This document shows positions 14,522-15,138 of a stretch of DNA of 15,138 nt, in pieces (the first letter of the stretch is position 1; every line of letters begins with the position of its first letter). Position numbers and translations under genes: made by a program. Under the pieces are notes generated by a model. It worked only from the letters and a program-made list of their open reading frames with translations, did no database searches and had not been told where the DNA came from. This DNA is from Paracoccaceae bacterium. GTDB taxonomy: Bacteria; Pseudomonadota; Alphaproteobacteria; Rhodobacterales; Rhodobacteraceae. The stretch spans positions 1 to 15,138 of the forward strand of contig SLQN01000026.1 of NCBI GenBank assembly GCA_007131465.1, given 5' to 3'.

Positions 14522-14632
14522 TCACGGCAGACTCAGAAAGCCATCTATCGAGATGGTCACCCCGGTCACATAGCTGGTCGCATCGCTGGCAAGATAGACA
14601 ACAGCCACCGCGATACCTTCAGCTGCCCGGCC
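14522..14632 (-). pseudogene. 3' remnant of a short-chain dehydrogenase/reductase gene
   Basis: On the minus strand 14632..14522 encodes GRAAEGIAVAVVYLASDATS followed by YVTGVTISIDGFLSLP and a stop. This is the typical C-terminus of SDR oxidoreductases (GRPEEIAxAVxFLASDxASYVTG, then the strand ending in DGG). The codon directly upstream (14635..14633) is TAA in the same frame, and the preceding 200 bp encode no SDR core, so only about 36 residues remain. The catalytic YxxxK and NAD-binding motifs are missing. It is a gene fragment, probably left by a rearrangement or deletion upstream of murB; it has no plausible start codon. Confidence 0.8.
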
Positions 14633-14836
14633 TTACGAGCAACAACCAGTATGGGCGGGCGACAGGTCTTCCCCGGATTTTCCTGCCTCACTGCGCATAG
14701 CATTGCAGCATTTCATTGCGTGTTCTGTACTCTAGCCAGCAGCGCCACCCACAGAAGGGTTGCCTTTGGCACTTCATACATGCAAACCTGCCCCAAAAGC
14801 GACATCGACAAGTCGCAAATCCTAGGGATGGTGGTT
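14633..14836. other. Intergenic region between the SDR remnant and the TctB-like gene
   Basis: About 200 bp, less GC-rich than its neighbours, with no coding resemblance I can see in any frame. TTGCAG (14703-14708), a 17-base spacer and TGTACT (14726-14731) make a fair sigma-70 promoter reading rightward. A short inverted repeat CGAC/GTCG lies around 14801-14816. No terminator, attachment site or insertion-sequence end is evident. Confidence 0.4.
14703..14731 (+). promoter_or_regulatory. Possible promoter of the TctB-like gene
   Basis: TTGCAG and TGTACT (four of six matches each to consensus) are separated by 17 bases and lie about 105 bases before the start at 14837. Inference from motif and spacing only. 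Confidence 0.3.
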
Positions 14837-15138
14837 ATGCCAAGATCAGATTTTTGGTCGGGGCTTGCCGTGGCCGGAATGGGGCTGCTGGCATTGCTCT
14901 GGATGATACCGAACTACGCCGGGTCCAACCCCTTCGCGCGGATGCCGCCGGGACTGGTGCCCAGTATCGGTGCCTGGTTGATGGTGATCTGTGGCGGGAT
15001 CGTTGCCATCAAGGGCCTGATCCTGATGCTGCGCGAACGGATCGCCCCAGTGACCGCAGATCTGCATTGGGGTTCGGTCGCATGGGCGGCATGGCCATTT
15101 GCCTATGTCGCAGTCGCGATCTGGTTCATGTCGTTCAT
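14837..15138 (+). CDS. Partial TctB-type tripartite tricarboxylate transporter small membrane subunit
   Basis: An open frame from ATG at 14837 runs off the right edge after 100 codons. It begins MPRSDFWSGLAVAGMGLLAL and continues with NPFARMPPGLVPSIGAWLMV, resembling the TctB/DUF1468 small subunit of tripartite tricarboxylate transporters: a first membrane helix (about 8-24), a Pro/Gly segment containing PPGLVPSIGAWL, a second helix (about 44-64), then a cytoplasmic loop and a third hydrophobic stretch (about 80-98). TctA and TctC genes would be expected beyond the window. AGGG lies nine bases upstream; in-frame ATG at 14828 and GTG at 14831 are alternative starts. Family assignment is from pattern only. 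Confidence 0.68.
   Translation, partial: MPRSDFWSGLAVAGMGLLALLWMIPNYAGSNPFARMPPGLVPSIGAWLMVICGGIVAIKGLILMLRERIAPVTADLHWGSVAWAAWPFAYVAVAIWFMSF

Noticed and set aside
13575..14573. A 332-codon open frame on the plus strand opposite murB
   Set aside because: Antisense to conserved MurB motifs, no domain or signal recognisable, and composition typical of a high-GC shadow frame.
1..15138. CRISPR array, insertion sequence, prophage or defence island
   Set aside because: No spaced direct repeats, transposase, integrase, phage or nuclease-type genes were seen; the content is housekeeping genes plus one SDR gene fragment.

Overview
The window looks like chromosomal DNA from an alphaproteobacterium, most likely a member of the Rhodobacteraceae/Paracoccaceae (Rhodobacterales). 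The reasons are high GC, a GcrA cell-cycle regulator, a Rhodobacterales-type FtsZ with a very long linker, a tRNA-His without the usual G-1 (G1:U72, A73), a small conserved DUF6324-like protein, and a divided dcw/lpxC/bamD/recN neighbourhood. Genus cannot be fixed from the sequence alone.

Layout. Left edge (minus strand): tRNA-His, then nadD, then possibly the first codons of another gene running off the left end. From 1100 to 5437 (plus strand): a 69-residue DUF6324-like protein, then lpxC (lipid A), bamD (outer-membrane protein assembly lipoprotein), recN (double-strand-break repair SMC-like ATPase) and an unrecognised small lipoprotein. gcrA (minus) converges on that lipoprotein and diverges from an ABC-2 type permease; a monoheme c-type cytochrome follows the permease. 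Next comes the SRP RNA gene (minus). The right half is a minus-strand division and cell-wall cluster, transcribed murB, ddl, ftsQ, ftsA, ftsZ and ended by a clear intrinsic terminator. Beyond murB lies about 390 bp holding the 3' remnant of a short-chain dehydrogenase gene, then the start of a TctB-type transporter subunit gene that leaves the window.

How the genes fit together. MurB and Ddl make peptidoglycan precursors. FtsQ, FtsA and FtsZ build the divisome. LpxC and BamD serve outer-membrane biogenesis. GcrA times cell-cycle transcription. In relatives as I remember them, lpxC-bamD-recN follow ftsZ on the same strand and murG/murC precede murB. Here the lpxC block is on the opposite strand, 6 kb away, and murC/murG are absent next to murB, so the cluster appears rearranged at both ends.

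I found no CRISPR array, insertion sequence, phage module or defence system. The points most worth a second look are a roughly 150-residue acidic/Pro-rich N-terminal extension on FtsQ, a strong inverted repeat in the gcrA leader with a GANTC site next to the start codon, the broken dcw layout with an SDR gene remnant at one edge, and a small conserved-looking Cys-pair lipoprotein behind recN.
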